NCBI RefSeq assembly: GCF_019334345.1
Contig: NZ_JAHWQX010000002.1
Location: 310,001 to 374,000, forward strand
DNA: 64,000 nucleotides
Reading direction: 5' to 3'
DNA from: Neohoeflea coraliihabitans
Lineage (GTDB): Bacteria > Pseudomonadota > Alphaproteobacteria > Rhizobiales > Rhizobiaceae
Shown: positions 56,627 through 64,000 of the stretch, piece by piece
How positions within the stretch are numbered: position 1 is the stretch's first letter
How the letters are laid out: the number at the start of each line of letters is the position of its first letter
Notes under the pieces: generated by a model
What the model was told of the DNA's origin: nothing
Seen by the model: the letters and a program-made list of their open reading frames with translations, nothing else
The model's database searches: none
Program-made: the position numbers and the translations under genes

Positions 56627-57433
56627 TCACCCCAGGGTGCCCGTCCGGTGATCTGTGGATTTCATCAATGCGGCGAGCGTCTCTGCTTCCTCTTTAAGAA
56701 GGGCTCCGACCTCCTCAATGCGATCCTCGGTCATTCGCTCGCTGATCGCAGCGATGCTGAGTGAGGCGACAATTTCGCCATCCGGACCTCTCAGCGGTAT
56801 TCCAACACCGGTCACGCCCGGCAGGACGATGTTGCGGTCAATGCTGTAGCCGTGCTTGCGCGCCTCGGCGCACAGGGCAGCCACGCGATCGCGATCCAGG
56901 TTGAAGCGCGAATACTGATCGGCGCAGGCCTTCAGCACCAACTTCTGCTCAGCCTCGGAGAGAAACGCCATGATCGCCAAGCCGCCGGCCCCGACGCCAA
57001 GCGGCCGGGTCGAGCCAACCTCTAGGGTGAGCACCTTAACGGGGAAGGAGCCCTCCGTTCGCGCCGAGCAAATCATGCTGGCGCCGATCCGGGTCGTGAG
57101 AAAGATTGTATCGCCGGTGCGCTCGCTCAGGCGCGCCCTGGACTGCAGGGTCAGCCGCTCAAGGCCAAAGCGCTCGGAAGCCTGCTCGGAGAGATGGATC
57201 AGCCACACACCGAGGAAATAACGGGACGCAACAGTGTCCTGCTCAAGGAGACGTGTGGCCACAAGTGCCTGCAGGAGACGATGCGCCGTGGCGCGCGTCA
57301 GGCCGGTCTCACCCACAACGTCGGCCAGTTTTGCGCCGGTGGCAGAGTGTTTTGAAACCGCCCGGAGGATGTCCGCTGCCCTGTCGATGCTCTGTACTGC
57401 GCTGGCGCCAAGCTTGGTCGATGTGCTGTCCAT
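56627..57433 (-). CDS. IclR-family transcriptional regulator
   Basis: The 268-aa protein has the IclR winged helix (ATGAKLADVVGETGLTRATA, residues ~31-50, then HRLLQALVATRLLEQD) and the effector domain (SMICSARTEGSFPVKVLTLE, GVGIPLRGPDGEIVASLSI). It is directly upstream of and co-directional with the TRAP-Hyu operon and is the obvious candidate regulator. No palindrome stands out in the 61-bp gap. Confidence 0.9.
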   Translation of the reverse strand: MDSTSTKLGASAVQSIDRAADILRAVSKHSATGAKLADVVGETGLTRATAHRLLQALVATRLLEQDTVASRYFLGVWLIHLSEQASERFGLERLTLQSRARLSERTGDTIFLTTRIGASMICSARTEGSFPVKVLTLEVGSTRPLGVGAGGLAIMAFLSEAEQKLVLKACADQYSRFNLDRDRVAALCAEARKHGYSIDRNIVLPGVTGVGIPLRGPDGEIVASLSIAAISERMTEDRIEEVGALLKEEAETLAALMKSTDHRTGTLG

Positions 57434-57969
57434 ATGAAGACGCTAGTTCGTTTCATCCCACGATGCAATACATTCTGTCTCAATAATCGACATTGGGCGA
57501 GCTTGCAGTGTGTTCCAGCGTCGTCGTAACCTCCGATAGCTCAGCTGCGCCGAGCGATGTCGACCCGGGATACGTTGAGAAATCGCTTCGAAGCGGTTGT
57601 TGGTACTGAAGTGGCGCGACCGAAATTTCGCAAAAAACTCATGATGAATTGAGGTCCACGGTGCGGTGCCCAAGAAGTATGAAATGCGGCCTCAAGCCAA
57701 GCTTGACGAATTCACCTGGGGGGAGCGGCTCAGCGCGCCGGTCAAGAATGCGGAGAGGTGAATCCTATTGATGGCAAGCTGTTTGGCGATATCGGCGCGG
57801 CCGATTCTCGTCGAGGCCTGCAAGATCAAGCGTACTTGGCAGCAAAGACCCGAACTTGACGGGAACACCGCGCAGCATGCGACTTGTTGACTGATCTTTC
57901 GCCTATCTTACTGTCTGCGCGTCCTGAAAACCGGGAAACTGGACAGAGACCAGCTCACGGCCGACTGTG
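57434..57969. other. 536-bp gap between IclR gene and second attachment-like site
   Basis: No supportable gene. It contains the IclR promoter side and about 400 bp of unassigned DNA up to the repeat at 57970. A tRNA-like D-arm string near 57535 does not fold into a tRNA. Confidence 0.5.
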
Positions 57970-57988
57970 TCCCCAGCCACTCCTTCCA
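57970..57988 (+). repeat. Second attachment-like repeat (copy of tRNA-Gln 3' end)
   Basis: TCCCCAGCCACTC-C-TTCCA, 18 of 19 positions equal to 19208-19226. Upstream bases are not tRNA. Downstream the similarity to the left junction continues through the intergenic DNA into the recombinase gene, so two elements of the same family appear to be joined head-to-tail here. Confidence 0.65.
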
Positions 57989-58197
57989 GACTTTTCCCTA
58001 CACTTCCTATTTTGCCAGAATTACGCCGACTTTTCAGCGGCTTGCAAGCTTGGGATTCCGCGTGAGACGCAATGCGAGCCTCCATATCGGCTCGAAATCG
58101 CCGAGAGTCTCAGTCGGCCAATTCGGGGCTGACAGTTTGCCAAAGACGGTTGCTCTGGAGCATCAGGTTCTTGAGGTTGTCGAGAGTCTGGAGCTGA

Positions 58198-59925
58198 CTA
58201 GAGCGTAGCAACAATGCGGCGCTGGGCCTGCCAGTCAAATGGCAGCGGATTGATGCCGAGCCATTTTGCGGTGAGGCCCGCGGGCTGATCGCCCTGGACG
58301 ACCTGCTTTACAATGTCGGGAGCGAGGAAGACCAGATCGATGACCTGCATGATCCTACGCTTGGACAGATTTTCGCTTTCGGCGATCTCTTCGAACGTCT
58401 GACCGCTTTTGATCGCGTCGTAATATTCATGCGCCTTGGCGATGCTGCGGATCAGGGTGGTGTCGATCGGTTGCGATGTTTCGGCACCGATCACGAGTTT
58501 CGTTTCGACCCCACGCTTTCTGAACTGGAACGGCAGTTCGAATGTCCGTACATCCAGGTTTAGATCGTCTTCCGATATCTCGATTGCATCGGCGATCGCC
58601 TCCAGCGACAGGCTTACCTCGATAGCCCCCGGGCTGATCGTTGCCTGCTCTATGCAAGACAGGATTGCCCTCGCATCCTTCGGGCGGGACTGCGCGTCGA
58701 CCAGATCAAGCTGGCTGCCGATCTTCGAGATTGCATCCGTTGTTGTATTGATCAGCAGATCGACCGGAAGGCGATCTCGTAGATGGGACAGGATTGCCCT
58801 AGCGATCTGATCCTCAAGTGGCTTGGCCGGCAGGCGCCAACCGCCGATCTTCTTCTGATCCTCGTCTTTGCCAGAACCACCGATCAATCGGCTGGAGATA
58901 TAATAGCGATGGCGGGTGCCATTCTTGTTCGTGTGGGTGGGTGTGAGCTTGTCGCCCGTCTCATCGACAAGCTTGCTGGCAAGCAGGCTGATGGTTGCGC
59001 GTCGTCCCCTCCCCTTGCCCCGCTTTCTTGAAGACGTTTCCTTGAGGTGCTGCTGGACCTCTTCCCAAACATCTGGATCGATGATCGGCGGATGCTGTCC
59101 CTCATGAACTATCTCCTTGTGCCGGATCCGTCCGGCATAGACCGGATTGGTCAGCAGGTAATGAAGCGTTGCCCGTTCGATGGAGAAGCCAGCCGCGCAT
59201 GGTGTGTTCGCAGGTGTTGCACTGGCTGCTTCGGATCCCGGCACGTCGGGTTGTATCTTGCCCTCCTCCCGCGTTCCGACCTTTGCCTTTCCACGCAGCC
59301 CGAGCCGCTTCGCATGATCCATGACAGCAGCGAGTGAGCGATGTTGGCGGTAGAGATCATAAAGCGTCCTAACGGTCTCGGCTTCTTCCGGTATGATTTT
59401 GAGCGTTCGACCATCAGGCTCGTATCCCAGGGGGATGGCGCCACCCATCCATAGCCCCTTCTTCTTCGATGCTGCGATCTTATCCCTGATCCGCTCTGCC
59501 GTGACCTCCCGTTCGAACTGCGCGAACGAGAGAAGCACGTTGAGCGTCAATCGCCCCATGCTGGTGGCCGTGTTGAAGGATTGAGTGACAGACACGAAGG
59601 ATGCATCGGCTGCATCAAGGCGATCGACCAACTTCGCGAAATCGGCAAGCGATCTCGTCAGCCGGTCAATCTTGTAGACAACAATCTGATTGACCAGTCC
59701 ATCATCGACATGCTGGAGCAGTTTCTTAAGCCCTGCCCGTTCCAGCGTCCCACCTGAGATGCCACCATCATCATAGTGCTCAGGTAACGCCACCCAACCT
59801 TCATGCTTCTGACTTGAGATATAGGCGGCACAGGCTTCCCTTTGCGCATGGAGGGAGTTGAACTCCTGGTCCAACCCCTCCTCCGATGACTTTCTGGTGT
59901 AGATGGCGCAGCGGATCTTCTTCAT
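58198..59925 (-). CDS. Large serine recombinase (copy 2)
   Basis: The 575-aa protein is collinear with copy 1 at 19436-21157 and nearly identical in the catalytic domain (YTRKSSEEG, DDGGISGGTLERAGL, MGGAIPLGYEP); differences cluster around residues 215-250, where this copy has TREEGKIQPDVPGSEAASAT. The ATG at 59925 (MKKIRCAIYTRK) is chosen by analogy with copy 1 over an upstream frame. It is co-transcribed with the DUF2924 and DUF3489 genes and likely catalyses movement of the second element. Confidence 0.93.
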   Translation of the reverse strand: MKKIRCAIYTRKSSEEGLDQEFNSLHAQREACAAYISSQKHEGWVALPEHYDDGGISGGTLERAGLKKLLQHVDDGLVNQIVVYKIDRLTRSLADFAKLVDRLDAADASFVSVTQSFNTATSMGRLTLNVLLSFAQFEREVTAERIRDKIAASKKKGLWMGGAIPLGYEPDGRTLKIIPEEAETVRTLYDLYRQHRSLAAVMDHAKRLGLRGKAKVGTREEGKIQPDVPGSEAASATPANTPCAAGFSIERATLHYLLTNPVYAGRIRHKEIVHEGQHPPIIDPDVWEEVQQHLKETSSRKRGKGRGRRATISLLASKLVDETGDKLTPTHTNKNGTRHRYYISSRLIGGSGKDEDQKKIGGWRLPAKPLEDQIARAILSHLRDRLPVDLLINTTTDAISKIGSQLDLVDAQSRPKDARAILSCIEQATISPGAIEVSLSLEAIADAIEISEDDLNLDVRTFELPFQFRKRGVETKLVIGAETSQPIDTTLIRSIAKAHEYYDAIKSGQTFEEIAESENLSKRRIMQVIDLVFLAPDIVKQVVQGDQPAGLTAKWLGINPLPFDWQAQRRIVATL

Positions 59926-59932
59926 GGCCGAT

Positions 59933-60382
59933 CTATCCCAGTCCGAAAAACCGTGGCCCCGACCAATGCGCGTCCGTGATCTTTTTAGCGATGGCACTCA
60001 GTGAGCGATATTGTTTGCCATCCATCTGGAAGCCATCCTCCAGAACCTCGACCTGATAGGTTCGGCCATTCCATTCCCGGACCAGATGCGTTCCGGGGCG
60101 AAGAGCAGTTTGAAGTGATGACTTCGATCTACCGCCCGCATCGGACGCTTTTTGATCAGTCTTCAAAGCGGCTTTGAGGACCTTTCGAACGGCTCTTGAA
60201 TGACCGCCGTGAGCTTTGATCTGCGCCTCATAGGCGAGCGCGCTACGCATAAACTGGACGGAGACATACTTGAGTGAATGACCGCCGATTGTTCGTCGCC
60301 ACTCATCGATACAGCCTTCCCGGGACAGGGCTTCAAAGCGAGCGGTATCAACGAGCTCCCCTGCCCTTACCGTGCGGCTCAT
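59933..60382 (-). CDS. DUF2924 protein (recombinase partner, copy 2)
   Basis: The 149-aa protein is the counterpart of the gene at 21165-21614, same length and very similar from end to end (LRPGTHLVREWNGRTYQVEV, HWSGPRFFGL). It ends 7 bp before the recombinase, as in copy 1, and overlaps the DUF3489 gene by 4 bp. Conserved spacing shows that the three genes move as a unit. Confidence 0.88.
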   Translation of the reverse strand: MSRTVRAGELVDTARFEALSREGCIDEWRRTIGGHSLKYVSVQFMRSALAYEAQIKAHGGHSRAVRKVLKAALKTDQKASDAGGRSKSSLQTALRPGTHLVREWNGRTYQVEVLEDGFQMDGKQYRSLSAIAKKITDAHWSGPRFFGLG

Positions 60383-60747
60383 GACGACGCACCTGCAGGA
60401 GCAGTTTCATCGTCCATCGACTTGGCGTTGATCGCGTAGATCAGTTCACCGGTTTTGGGTGACTTCGAGGTCACGACATCATGACCCCGTTTACGCAGAC
60501 CCGAGATCGCAGCTCGCACCGTATGTGCTTGCCATCCCAGTTTTTGGGTGATGGTCGAAATCCGGGCGCCGTTCGGTTTGGACAGCAGCGCGACAAGCTG
60601 ATCGTGCTTGGTCTTGGCTCCCGATTTGGCTGACTTCGCGGGCTTGGCTACGCGTGCCGGCTTGTGGTCATTGGCAGCCGTCGCATCGGGGCCGGCGCTC
60701 TGATCTTCAGCTTTTTCGATTTCTTGGATAGTCACTTTGGTCTCCAC
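60379..60747 (-). CDS. DUF3489 protein (recombinase partner, copy 2)
   Basis: The 122-aa protein has the same length as copy 1. The C-terminal winged-helix-like domain is well conserved (QLVALLSKPNGARISTITQK, GWQAHTVRAAISGLRKRGH) while the basic N-terminal linker differs (KPARVAKPAKSAKSGAKTK). First gene of the module. Confidence 0.87.
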   Translation of the reverse strand: METKVTIQEIEKAEDQSAGPDATAANDHKPARVAKPAKSAKSGAKTKHDQLVALLSKPNGARISTITQKLGWQAHTVRAAISGLRKRGHDVVTSKSPKTGELIYAINAKSMDDETAPAGASS

Positions 60748-60941
60748 CCAGCTTCATCGACCAGGACATCTGGCCTTGCACTGAGTGAAGCCCGCGCTGC
60801 GGGCGGGTCAGCGGTTAGGTGTATCGGCGACCCGCCGACAACAATGCTTGCTTTGCCGCGGAAGTCCAGTGCAAAGCTGACTTCGCAGGTCTATCGTTGC
60901 AGCCTGAATTTGGCCCGAAGCGGAACTTCGTTCAGCCCGGG

Positions 60942-62078
60942 TTATATTGTCTTGGCTGGTGGGTACGCATTCATGTGAAGTAGCCCGTCATCCCCGATCT
61001 TTGCCATGACTGCTTGTCCGTGACCGAAAGAACCACCGGCCCGAGCAGCCGATAGATAGTGAAACACCAGTATTTCTTCCCATTTATCGCCATCGAGATC
61101 GGCCCTCATAGATTCCCGCATCATCACGTCTAGGCCATTGTGAACGGTGAATCTGACTTCGTGATCTCCAAGACTTTCGACTTCGCAGATGCCGGCGTTC
61201 ACCACATCTGCGACGGTTATCAGGCCAACAGGTCCCTCCACGTCTTCTGGCTCGAAAAGTCCTTCTGTCACCCATTCTGCCGCCCAGCGATCAAAATGCT
61301 TCAGCTTCACGATTGGCTCACGCAATGCGGACTCCTCGGCGAACGACGAGTCGCGGATGGCCCGCAACGCTTCGGTCGTTTCATTGGCCATGCTGGCTAT
61401 CTTCACTTCAGTCTGCGTTTGCGCGAAGTAGCCCAGTTCTTGAGCACGAATAAACTCGTTGCTTGTCCTGCAGGAGACTGAGTCGCCGTTCGATGAATGT
61501 AAGATGACTTCGCTAACGGTGCCGCGGCCCAGGGCAAACGGCTTATCCATAAGTGTCCCGGCTACAGACGAATTGGCAGTGGCGGACTGTGCCCCTTCGA
61601 TCTCCGGCGTAATACGCAAAGTCACGGTGCCGTCGAACTGGTGAGCGAAGACACTGACCATTTCCTCCGGAGAGACGTCATTTTTCTCGGATGCTGCCTT
61701 CAGGGCGAGATAGGACTTGATCTCATCATTCGACTTGAGTCGCGCAGCCAGGCGGTTCACAATTTCTGGCTTTTTCTCCCGGGCAAGCTCAAGATAATAG
61801 ACTAGGGCGGGTTCTCCCATCTGCTTGGCAGATTTGCCCTGATTTTGAAAGTTAATGGATGGCAACAGGTTCTCGAAGCCGTCGATATCAAAATCGTCCG
61901 GGACTAGATTCTTGGCGTTAAGTGCTTCCAGTAGTTCTGGCTTAGTAATCGGAATAACGTGATCTATGTGTAGCTGAGTCCACATCACGGGCTCGCCGGT
62001 ATAAGCCGACTTCTTGTCCCACACCTCCCATATTGCCCGTCTCACTTCAGTTGAAACTTGTTTTCGCTTTGCGCCCAT
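60942..62078 (-). CDS. HNH-type protein with large unknown C-terminal region
   Basis: Residues ~1-80 of 378 fit an HNH nuclease: AYTGEPVMWTQLHIDHVIPI (His-Asp-His) and a later ENLLPSINFQNQGKSA, in which the usual zinc cysteines are absent. The remaining ~300 residues match no family I know; they contain alternating charged helices and a beta-rich end (DHEVRFTVHNGLDVMM, DKWEEILVFHYLSA). Codon use is more AT-rich than the chromosome. It lies 194 bp upstream of module 2 in the same orientation and is probably cargo, perhaps defence. Confidence 0.65.
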   Translation of the reverse strand: MGAKRKQVSTEVRRAIWEVWDKKSAYTGEPVMWTQLHIDHVIPITKPELLEALNAKNLVPDDFDIDGFENLLPSINFQNQGKSAKQMGEPALVYYLELAREKKPEIVNRLAARLKSNDEIKSYLALKAASEKNDVSPEEMVSVFAHQFDGTVTLRITPEIEGAQSATANSSVAGTLMDKPFALGRGTVSEVILHSSNGDSVSCRTSNEFIRAQELGYFAQTQTEVKIASMANETTEALRAIRDSSFAEESALREPIVKLKHFDRWAAEWVTEGLFEPEDVEGPVGLITVADVVNAGICEVESLGDHEVRFTVHNGLDVMMRESMRADLDGDKWEEILVFHYLSAARAGGSFGHGQAVMAKIGDDGLLHMNAYPPAKTI

Positions 62079-62321
62079 GCGAATTCAATCCTACCTAGCT
62101 TTCGCCCATAAACGTACGACTTCACGCCGACCGCGCCCAAGCCGCGCCCCCTTTATAAGGAATTCCTCTGTTCGACACAGCAGCAAGATGGTTGGACTGA
62201 CGACGTCTGTAGTGCGCTTATTGCGCATAGGCGGCAGGGCCTCGTTGCAAGCGACGTCCGCTTTTAGGTACGGGCCGGTGCCTCCTGTAAGTCCGAGTTG
62301 GGGGCGCATTTCGGTACGGCC

Positions 62322-62437
62322 GCTTTGCGCCCCCATTCCGGACGTTCGAGGGGCACTGGCGACTTCCCGAAAGCCGACATTACTTATGACACAGCCGAGC
62401 GCCACCCGATTACTTCGACGTATATGTTCGAAATCCA
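62322..62437 (-). repeat. 116-bp dispersed repeat, copy B
   Basis: Reverse complement aligns without gaps to 31209-31324, about 84% identical. At its outer end (plus-strand 62427-62449) it runs into a tRNA-Ser-like 3' tail, which copy A lacks. Confidence 0.8.
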
Positions 62438-62449
62438 CCCTCTCCGCCA
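62427..62449 (+). repeat. tRNA-Ser-like 3' tail
   Basis: TTCGAAATCCACCCTCTCCG followed by CCA resembles the T-loop, acceptor strand and CCA of alphaproteobacterial tRNA-Ser. The 5' side of the T-stem does not pair, so it is a remnant, possibly another attachment site. Confidence 0.5.
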
Positions 62450-63014
62450 TTTTGATTTGCAAGCGATTGATAATTCGCGGTTTTTTGTTGCAATCGGAAT
62501 TCATCCCTAACCGCCTCCCTAACTGTTAGTCGCGCGGGTAAAGGGATTTTGGGCAACCCGTGCTGCGCAAGAAGCCGAACGGTCCGATCATTAAAGGCGC
62601 GCATGCGGTCGATCGCGTGTATCGCGTGCTCGAAGCGTTCCATCCGGCGGGCGACTCGGTTCCCCGGCCCATCCTCTTTTAGGAAAACCCTGAGCTTATC
62701 GGTAACCCGAGTTGGCGGGCGCATTTGAGCTTGAGCTTGAGATAGATCTGTACGTCTGGCTGGGATCTACAATGGCACTGCCGTGGGCGGCATCCTCTCC
62801 CACGAGACACGAGCGCTCAGCTACGCCGTCGGCGAGTATCGGTTCGAAACGCAGAGTCATTGGCCACTCCTCTGCCGCAAGGAACATGCCGAGTTTCCAT
62901 GGGTTCCGGACGCGCCATTGGTCAAGCACCCTCCGGGACCCGACCATGAAACTGCTCCATCTGAGCGGTTCTCGATCATTTACCTGCTTTGGGTTGGCGC
63001 CGAAGCAACCCTTA

Positions 63015-64000
63015 TCACGAACGTGTGCGCTCGACTGGCGGGAGCTCCAGCAGCGCATTGGCAGCGGCGACATCGGTGATCAGCATGCGTGCGCCGGTCG
63101 CGAGGAGGCCGGCACGGATGGCCTGCACCTTGCGCACGCCTCCTGAGGCGATCACCACCTTCGGCACCTGCCGCAGGACCGTCGGATCGATCGCCATCAC
63201 CCGCCGGTTGACCGGATGGTCGATGACGACTCCGGTCTGGTCGACGAAGTGGCAGAGCACGTCGCCGACCGCGCCAGCATCGCGCAGGCTCTTTCCGTCT
63301 TCTGGCTGCAGGATGCCGCGCCTGAAGATGGACGCCTGCGTGCTCACGTCACCCACGCTGAGCAGGGCAATGTCGACGGATCGGGCGCGCTCCCTGAGTT
63401 GCCGGAAATCCTCCTGCGCCCACAGGGCCTCCGCTAGGCCCTCATCCGGCACGAAGACCGGGGCCGTGATCTGGTAGAGTTCCGACTGGTAGAAATCAGC
63501 TAGACGCCAGGCAACGGATGACGGGTTGTAGGCGGAGGCCCGGGTCAGACCGCCCAGTAACGACACGACCGTCAGGCCTTCGGCTTCGCGCCACGTCAAT
63601 GCGCGCATACAGGCTTGCAGCGATCCACCCCAGCCGATGCCCACCGACAATCCGTCCGACACCTGGTCGGAGAGAAAGCGCGCGGCGGCGTATCCGACAA
63701 CACTGGCGATAGTGGCCTCTCCCTGATCCGAGGCCGGAACCACGACCGCCTCGTAAAGGCCGAGATGCTTTTCCAGCGCCCGCTGAAGGGCGAGAAACGA
63801 CTGCGCCTGGGAATTGATGATGACCTGCACGGTGCCTTCGTCGCGCGTCGCGGCGAGAAGGCGGAGAACCTTCAGCCGGCTGATCCCCAGATTGTGCGCA
63901 ACCTGTTCCTGGGTCATCCCCTCGACGTAGTAGAGCCAGGCGCAACGGAGCTTGAATTCCTCCTGGTTGGCCTGAAAGCTGGTGCGCTTCGATTTCGTCC
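63015..64000 (-). CDS. SorC-family transcriptional regulator, partial
   Basis: The frame is open to the window edge, so the N-terminus lies outside. The visible ~327 residues include a helix-turn-helix (YYVEGMTQEQVAHNLGISRL, then KVLRLLAATRDEG) and the SorC sugar-phosphate sensor domain (IGIGWGGSL-like VGIGWGGSLQAC, VVSLLGGLT, VGDVLCHFVD, VIASGGVRKVQAIRAGL). These regulators respond to phosphorylated sugars and usually control an adjacent polyol or sugar operon, which would lie beyond 64000 or has been lost on this side. An internal ATG at 63917 would cut the helix-turn-helix domain. Confidence 0.88.
   Translation of the reverse strand, partial: TKSKRTSFQANQEEFKLRCAWLYYVEGMTQEQVAHNLGISRLKVLRLLAATRDEGTVQVIINSQAQSFLALQRALEKHLGLYEAVVVPASDQGEATIASVVGYAAARFLSDQVSDGLSVGIGWGGSLQACMRALTWREAEGLTVVSLLGGLTRASAYNPSSVAWRLADFYQSELYQITAPVFVPDEGLAEALWAQEDFRQLRERARSVDIALLSVGDVSTQASIFRRGILQPEDGKSLRDAGAVGDVLCHFVDQTGVVIDHPVNRRVMAIDPTVLRQVPKVVIASGGVRKVQAIRAGLLATGARMLITDVAAANALLELPPVERTRS

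Larger units (their letters stand above)
19208..57988. mobile_element. Mosaic genomic island of about 38.8 kb inserted at tRNA-Gln
   Basis: The segment is bounded by the 19-bp direct repeat at the tRNA-Gln 3' end and at 57970-57988. It carries a large serine recombinase module at its left end, a small tyrosine recombinase, IS3 remnants, several truncated genes, a defence-like trio and catabolic operons, and AT-rich stretches unlike the flanking chromosome. No phage structural or conjugation genes are visible, so it is not a complete prophage or an evident conjugative element. A tRNA-Gly 3' fragment at 31.5 kb suggests the island was built by more than one insertion. Confidence 0.6.
62079..63014. 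other. 936-bp segment: repeat copy B, tRNA-Ser-like tail, no gene
   Basis: Contains the 116-bp repeat (inverted relative to copy A) and a tRNA-Ser-like 3' tail. Several frames between 62500 and 63014 have no recognisable domain; they may be decayed sequence at the edge of the second element. Confidence 0.6.

Noticed and set aside
57535-57550. tRNA D-arm-like string GATAGCTCAGCTG
   Set aside because: No matching acceptor, anticodon or T-arm follows; chance similarity.
19208-57988. Complete prophage or integrative conjugative element
   Set aside because: No capsid, tail, terminase, relaxase or type IV secretion genes were seen in the island.
62712-63146. 144-codon plus-strand frame before the SorC gene
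   Set aside because: It overlaps the end of the SorC gene on the other strand and shows no domain; probably decayed or shadow sequence.

Overview
The window looks like a high-GC alphaproteobacterial chromosome, most likely Hyphomicrobiales (rhizobia-like). The evidence is the rsmE-gshA pair, the ppx-rlmE overlap, katG divergent from oxyR, and DUF937, DUF1127 and MAPEG genes of rhizobial type. No species can be named from the sequence alone. Nothing was searched: families were assigned by reading motifs, and identities were counted by hand.

Region 1 (1-19.2 kb) is ordinary chromosome. It holds the end of a lactate-utilisation operon (lutB-lutC, with a coupled metallophosphoesterase and a VOC protein), a LysE exporter, rsmE, gshA, a DUF937 protein, a DUF1127 protein, a LysR regulator, katG/oxyR, guaB with a MAPEG gene, a Tat-exported beta-lactamase-fold protein, ppx-rlmE, a small membrane protein and an intact tRNA-Gln(CTG).

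Region 2 (19.2-58.0 kb) is a mosaic genomic island that starts at the 3' end of tRNA-Gln. The sequence TCCCCAGCCACTC recurs at 57970, next to a second copy of the same recombinase module. The island begins with a large serine recombinase, DUF2924 and DUF3489 cassette. Next come a periplasmic ClpP-like protein, a DUF4160 gene and a small tyrosine recombinase. Then follows a tightly coupled trio that looks like anti-phage defence: an RloC/PrrC-like ATPase, an unknown protein, and an Mrr-nuclease/STAND NTPase. A tRNA-Gly 3' fragment with its terminator (31.5 kb) separates this from catabolic cargo. That cargo comprises a LacI-controlled TRAP transporter plus FAD oxidoreductase with two identical operator-like sites, IS3 remnants, an AT-rich PD-(D/E)XK nuclease pair, a decayed sugar locus (truncated ABC binding protein, ROK regulator, TIM-barrel isomerase, aldo/keto reductase, chimeric gene fragments), and a nine-gene operon next to an IclR gene (TRAP dctPQM, hyuA, hyuB, aminotransferase, HpcH aldolase, HisD-like dehydrogenase, SDR).

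Region 3 (58.0-62.5 kb) is a second recombinase, DUF2924 and DUF3489 module, followed by an HNH-type gene and a tRNA-Ser-like 3' tail fused to a 116-bp repeat that also occurs inverted at 31.2 kb. Region 4 (63.0-64.0 kb) is a SorC-family regulator that runs off the window. The layout fits successive integrations at tRNA-Gln, with internal decay. The most promising undescribed items are the RloC-like/unknown/STAND trio and the nine-gene TRAP-Hyu operon.
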